A stretch of DNA of 64,000 bases from Rhynochetos jubatus (Eukaryota > Chordata > Aves > Eurypygiformes > Rhynochetidae): assembly GCA_027574665.1 (NCBI GenBank), contig CM050656.1, positions 1,735,001 through 1,799,000 of the forward strand, read 5' to 3'. The translations under genes and the position numbers were made by a program. Below, piece by piece: positions 60,582 to 64,000 of this stretch (its first letter is position 1; every line of letters starts with the position of its first letter). The notes beneath the pieces were generated by a model. It had not been told where the DNA came from and did no database searches. It was given only the letters and a program-made list of their open reading frames with translations.

Positions 60582-60683
60582 TTAAAAGGCTATTGTGATC
60601 ATTTTGGCCAGAAAGCAACAGTTTAACAGAATAGAGTTGTGTAATTTTACTAGCTAAGCATGAAGTTGAATGTGTGAATGAAC

Positions 60684-61138
60684 TGAGGTGCTGGAGCGTG
60701 TCCGGAGAAGGGAACGGGGCTGGGGAAGGGTCTGGAGCACAATTCCTGTGAGGAGGGGCTGAGGGAGCTGGGGGGGTTCAGCTGGAGGAGAGGAGGCTCA
60801 GGGAGACCTTATCGCTCCCTACAGCTCCCTGAAAGGAGGGGGCAGAGAGGGGAGGTCAGTCTCTTCTCCCAAGGGACAAGTGATGGGACAAGAGGAAACA
60901 GCCTCAAGCTGTGCCAGGGGAGGGTTAGATGGGATATTGGGGACAATGTCTTCCTGGAAAGGGCTGTCAGGATTGGAAGGGGCTGCCCAGGGAGGGGGGA
61001 GCCACCATCCCGGGAGGGGTTTCAGACCCGTGTGGTGCTGAGGGCCATGGGTTAGTGGTGGGCTGGGCCATGCTGGGGTAATGGTTGGACTGGGTGGGCT
61101 TAAAGGGCTTTTCCAACCCAAACGGTTCTGTGATTCTA
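60684..61138 (+). repeat. long CR1 LINE 3' fragment (sense)
   Basis: A roughly 455-bp sense CR1. It has GGTCTGGAGCACAATTCCTG, GGAGGGGCTGAGGGAGCTGG, CAGGGAGACCTTATCGCTCC, TGTGCCAGGGGAGGGTTAGA, GGGGCTGCCCAGGGAGG, then TTCCAACCCAAACGGTTCTG and a GTGATTCTAAA tail. The first part is the end of ORF2, now with frameshifts. It differs in detail from the shorter copies, so it may be another CR1 subfamily. Confidence 0.95.
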
Positions 61139-64000
61139 AATCAGGGATTTAATAGCTTATACTTTAGGGTTGTGTGTGTTTGTGATTCTTTAGGTGATGC
61201 TTTCAAATCCAATAAGACAAAATGCAGTGAGCATGGGCACAGCTGAAGTGGTGAAAACTGAGATATCTCTATACGGGCGAGTGGTTTCGCTGTGTGCTAG
61301 AAAGAGCCTGCACCCCGAAGTTAACACTGTCTTTTTTTTGTTATGATTCATAAATAAATGTTAAGTTTTAAAATTTTTGAACAATTTTTAAGCCTGCTTA
61401 ACAAGTAAATCCGTATGTGGATTTAATTTTAAAGAATGAGGAGTTTTGAAAGCAAAGATATGGCCTGACCTTAGAAGTGGTGTAGTGGTAGGTGAGACCC
61501 AGCGCAATTCATGCGTTCTGGTGAACACGGCTGAGAGAAGCCAGGGAGACGGGAAGTGCTGCTGTTCTCTGACACACCAGCTGGTTTCTCTACCCTCCTG
61601 TCTAAGCACAGCACAGCCACTCAACAAATATTGGCTTCATTTCAAGGAAACAAACAGAAAACAAGACTCTGTCCATTCAAACCATTCAGTGAAAGCAGCC
61701 AGAAACCCTCATTCAAGTCTTTCTCTTCAGCTCAGATGTTTCTGGAATGAAGGACAACAACCCTTCTTTCCTGAAGGAAGGTCCCTAAAAGTCCTCTGCC
61801 TCCAGAGAAACCCATTTCTGCCATTCCTTCCTGGCTGTCCCTTAAATAAATCCTTTAGCCAGGAATCCTCTGCCCTAGTGATTCCCAGCGGTGGCTTGCT
61901 GTTTCTCAGCGCAGTGGGGCACACTCTTCTCCAGGCTTTTTAAAGGGTATGTCTGTCACACATGCAGCATGGGCTGAGTTAGCCCAGTGCTTCTGTTTTA
62001 CAGCTGTCAGCTGCCAGAGTGGGTTGCCTGAAGGGCAAAACTTGTGGCAGAACTGTCTGCTCCGTAAGTGCCAGCAGGCAGAGGGAGGGTGCAGGTATGG
62101 GTCCTGTACATATTTTGTCTACAGTGGCACAGTGTCCGGTGATTATAAAGAAGTTCCCTTCAGGCTGCAGGCAGGAAAGCTGTGCTTTCCAAAGGCCATC
62201 AGAATCCAGGATCAGCTGCCTCTCCGGATTCCTTCACTTTAATGTACCGCTGGGGTGAGACAACTGCATGCGAATAAGAATTGAGCTCAGGCTCCATCCA
62301 AATGCACGCACAGCATCCTTGCCTGTGACAAAGACAGGGAAGGAGGATAAGTTGCTCAGTTAGGAGGTCAGCACAGCTTCCAAGGAGCAGAAGCAGTTTT
62401 TACTGGCAGGATCTAGATGAGAAATGCTTTAAAAGACCCTGGTTTCCATTGTAGAACTTCCTGATGTTGAGAAGGACTGTGTTTCTTCTCTGAAGTTTTA
62501 CCAGCCGGCTAAAGAGTCTTCTCTTGGCTTTGCCAGGTAACAAATTACAATGAAGGTTCTGCTTTCACTGCCACTATTTCAGGGAAAACAACATAAGCCC
62601 AGGATGTTTTGGTCTGTATGCTAAGGAGAGCAATTACTTTCTTTTTCCTGTTAGTGAATATTCTCAATTATTTAATTTCCTATGGAGACATTTGGCAAGC
62701 AGTTTCCTTCCCAGCTACTGCCAGCAACGCTTGTTCCTAAATGAAGCAAGTTCTTGGCCCACAGGAGCACAGCCAGGAAATTTGTCATTGTTGGGCCAAG
62801 TGATATTTTTATTTGACCTAATCAATGACATTTATTTCAGGCAATACGTATTTTAAGGTCATTTATTATTTTAATAAATGGCATAGAGAAACCAGTGAAT
62901 TCACTCCAAGGGGAAAAAAACCCCAATGCTGGATCATTTTTATGATACATTTCTTTTTGTACTGCTACAGTTGTACATGGCATCACTGTTGAAATATTTC
63001 TGAAGTTAACTTTCAAACTAGCAGATGGAGCCAGATCCTCTTTCTCCCTTCAGTTGTCTTTTCCTCCCTCCTGAATTTGGCAGTAGCTGGCCTGCTGACA
63101 GTTTTCTTAAGGACAAAAAGTTCTCAGCCCCAGTAATACTAGCGCAGTGGATTCCTCACTCATTCCATTTCCAGACCCTAGCAATGGGATGTGTCTGGGA
63201 CATTAAGGATAAAATCTCAGCCCTGCTGAAGTTAGGTTCTAATTCACACTGGTGGGAATGAGGTTTCATTGTAGTTTTTTTTGCTCAGGTACAGAATCAG
63301 GTGGATTGCAAACCCCAAACCAATATCTTCAGTTTATCCTCAAAGCTGATCGAGTTGTGCCTTCGATGCTCAGGTACAACTTCCCCTGGTTTCATCACCA
63401 ATTCCAAGTGTGGAGGGGAAGGAAATTGAGATCTGTAATGGAATTGTTTCCTTTTATGGATACAGCTTTAAATATTGCTAAAAGCAAAAGGCCTCTGGCA
63501 AGCATCTTTTGACATTTTACAGGACTACAATGGTAAGGGAGGTTGGAAGGACATCAAAGACAAAACTAATGTTGATCACTGAGCTCAAGAGTCCATGTTT
63601 TTTCATAGCTGGTGTCTTCTTCTCACTTTCATTCTTACTTCCTGAAAGATAAGACAGTAGTGGGATCACAGGGGATTTCATAATTCAGACAGTGGGTGAT
63701 TCACTGGTTTGCTACATATAAAATTGCATTGGCCCACTAAGTTTTGTTTACAATTTAATCTGTCCCCCCAATCAATTATTTTTATAGAAGCAGGAGTAAT
63801 AAGAATGAGATAATGCAGAGCTTTAGGAGGGCGCCAAGTCAGACAATGCTGGCTAGCCCCAAGTAGACAAGAGTCTCGTGCGAGTTTGCCAGGTTTCTGG
63901 TGGAGGCCAGTAAAGGGGATGTAATTTTTAATTTTCCTCCTTTTCATAAAAACATCTTGCTAAAGCAGTGTTGGGTGTTCCGAGTTGTTTCAGAAGGAGC
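61139..64000. other. intergenic region to window end
   Basis: No repeat family or gene is recognised. Open frames (up to 165 codons, 61446-61943, + strand) lack domains, and I recognise no protein in them. The AT-rich segment at 62.80-62.90 kb, with TTTATTTGACCTAATCAATG, has the look of a conserved non-coding element, which only an alignment could show. Confidence 0.6.

Larger units (their letters stand above)
51121..60683. other. intergenic region downstream of ROR1
   Basis: No exon, tRNA, rRNA or other gene can be supported in about 9.6 kb. The longest open frame (286 codons, minus strand, 56144-57004) is Pro/Ser/His-rich, lacks any recognisable domain and lies in a GC-biased block at 55.9-57.4 kb, so I treat it as chance. 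An imperfect inverted repeat lies at 57.2 kb. In mammals UBE2U and CACHD1 follow ROR1; I recognise neither here. Non-coding RNA genes cannot be excluded from sequence alone. Confidence 0.7.

Noticed and set aside
61446-61943. 165-codon + strand frame downstream of ROR1
   Set aside because: No recognisable family or domain; composition is like intergenic sequence. I compared it with what I recall of UBE2U and CACHD1 and saw no likeness.
1-64000. CRISPR arrays, operons, bacterial or phage systems, tRNA or rRNA genes
   Set aside because: The intron-exon structure and CR1 repeats show vertebrate nuclear DNA; the only tandem array has no spacers, and no cloverleaf or rRNA-like sequence was noticed by eye.

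Overview
This window is vertebrate DNA, almost certainly avian, and holds the 3' two thirds of one large multi-exon gene on the + strand: ROR1, the receptor tyrosine kinase-like orphan receptor (a WNT5A co-receptor). The bird assignment rests on repeated 3' ends of CR1 LINEs (the octamer-like ATTCTATG tails and the adjoining conserved block), the lack of mammalian SINE/LINE families, and fairly compact introns. The ROR1 assignment rests on a consistent set of seven exons. They encode Ig, frizzled-type CRD, kringle, transmembrane, kinase and Ser/Thr-Pro-rich tail segments in the canonical ROR order, with matching splice phases and a stop after the conserved C-terminal end MISAEL.

Layout. 1-8614 is the 3' part of a long intron; the signal-peptide exon and the short second exon are not visible and should lie upstream. 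Coding exons, numbered as in the nine-exon vertebrate gene, are: exon 3 (Ig) 8615-8902; exon 4 (31-bp microexon) 10334-10364; exon 5 (CRD start) 37695-37822; exon 6 (CRD rest) 39009-39326; exon 7 (kringle) 40169-40414; exon 8 (juxtamembrane, transmembrane) 44021-44232; exon 9 (kinase and tail) 48109-49533. Together they encode about 882 residues, leaving roughly 55 for the missing N-terminus. The 3' UTR follows from 49534, with candidate poly(A) signals at about 50.04 kb and 51.07-51.10 kb. From about 51.1 kb to the end I see no convincing exon of another gene.

Repeats. There are eight clear CR1 3'-end fragments and one decayed one, in both orientations. Two ancient MIR/CORE-SINE-like copies lie at about 5.2 kb and 16.5 kb. 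A 35-bp minisatellite of ten copies with a 140-bp higher-order period lies in intron 4. A long imperfect inverted repeat lies at about 57.2 kb. There are also a 16-nt G run and a composite trinucleotide microsatellite.

Nothing here looks like a wholly new system. The observations most worth checking are the minisatellite, the tandem GYNNGY splice donor of exon 5, the obligatory 31-bp microexon, the 57.2-kb hairpin, and CpG-dense patches in intron 4, one of them about 100 bp upstream of exon 5.
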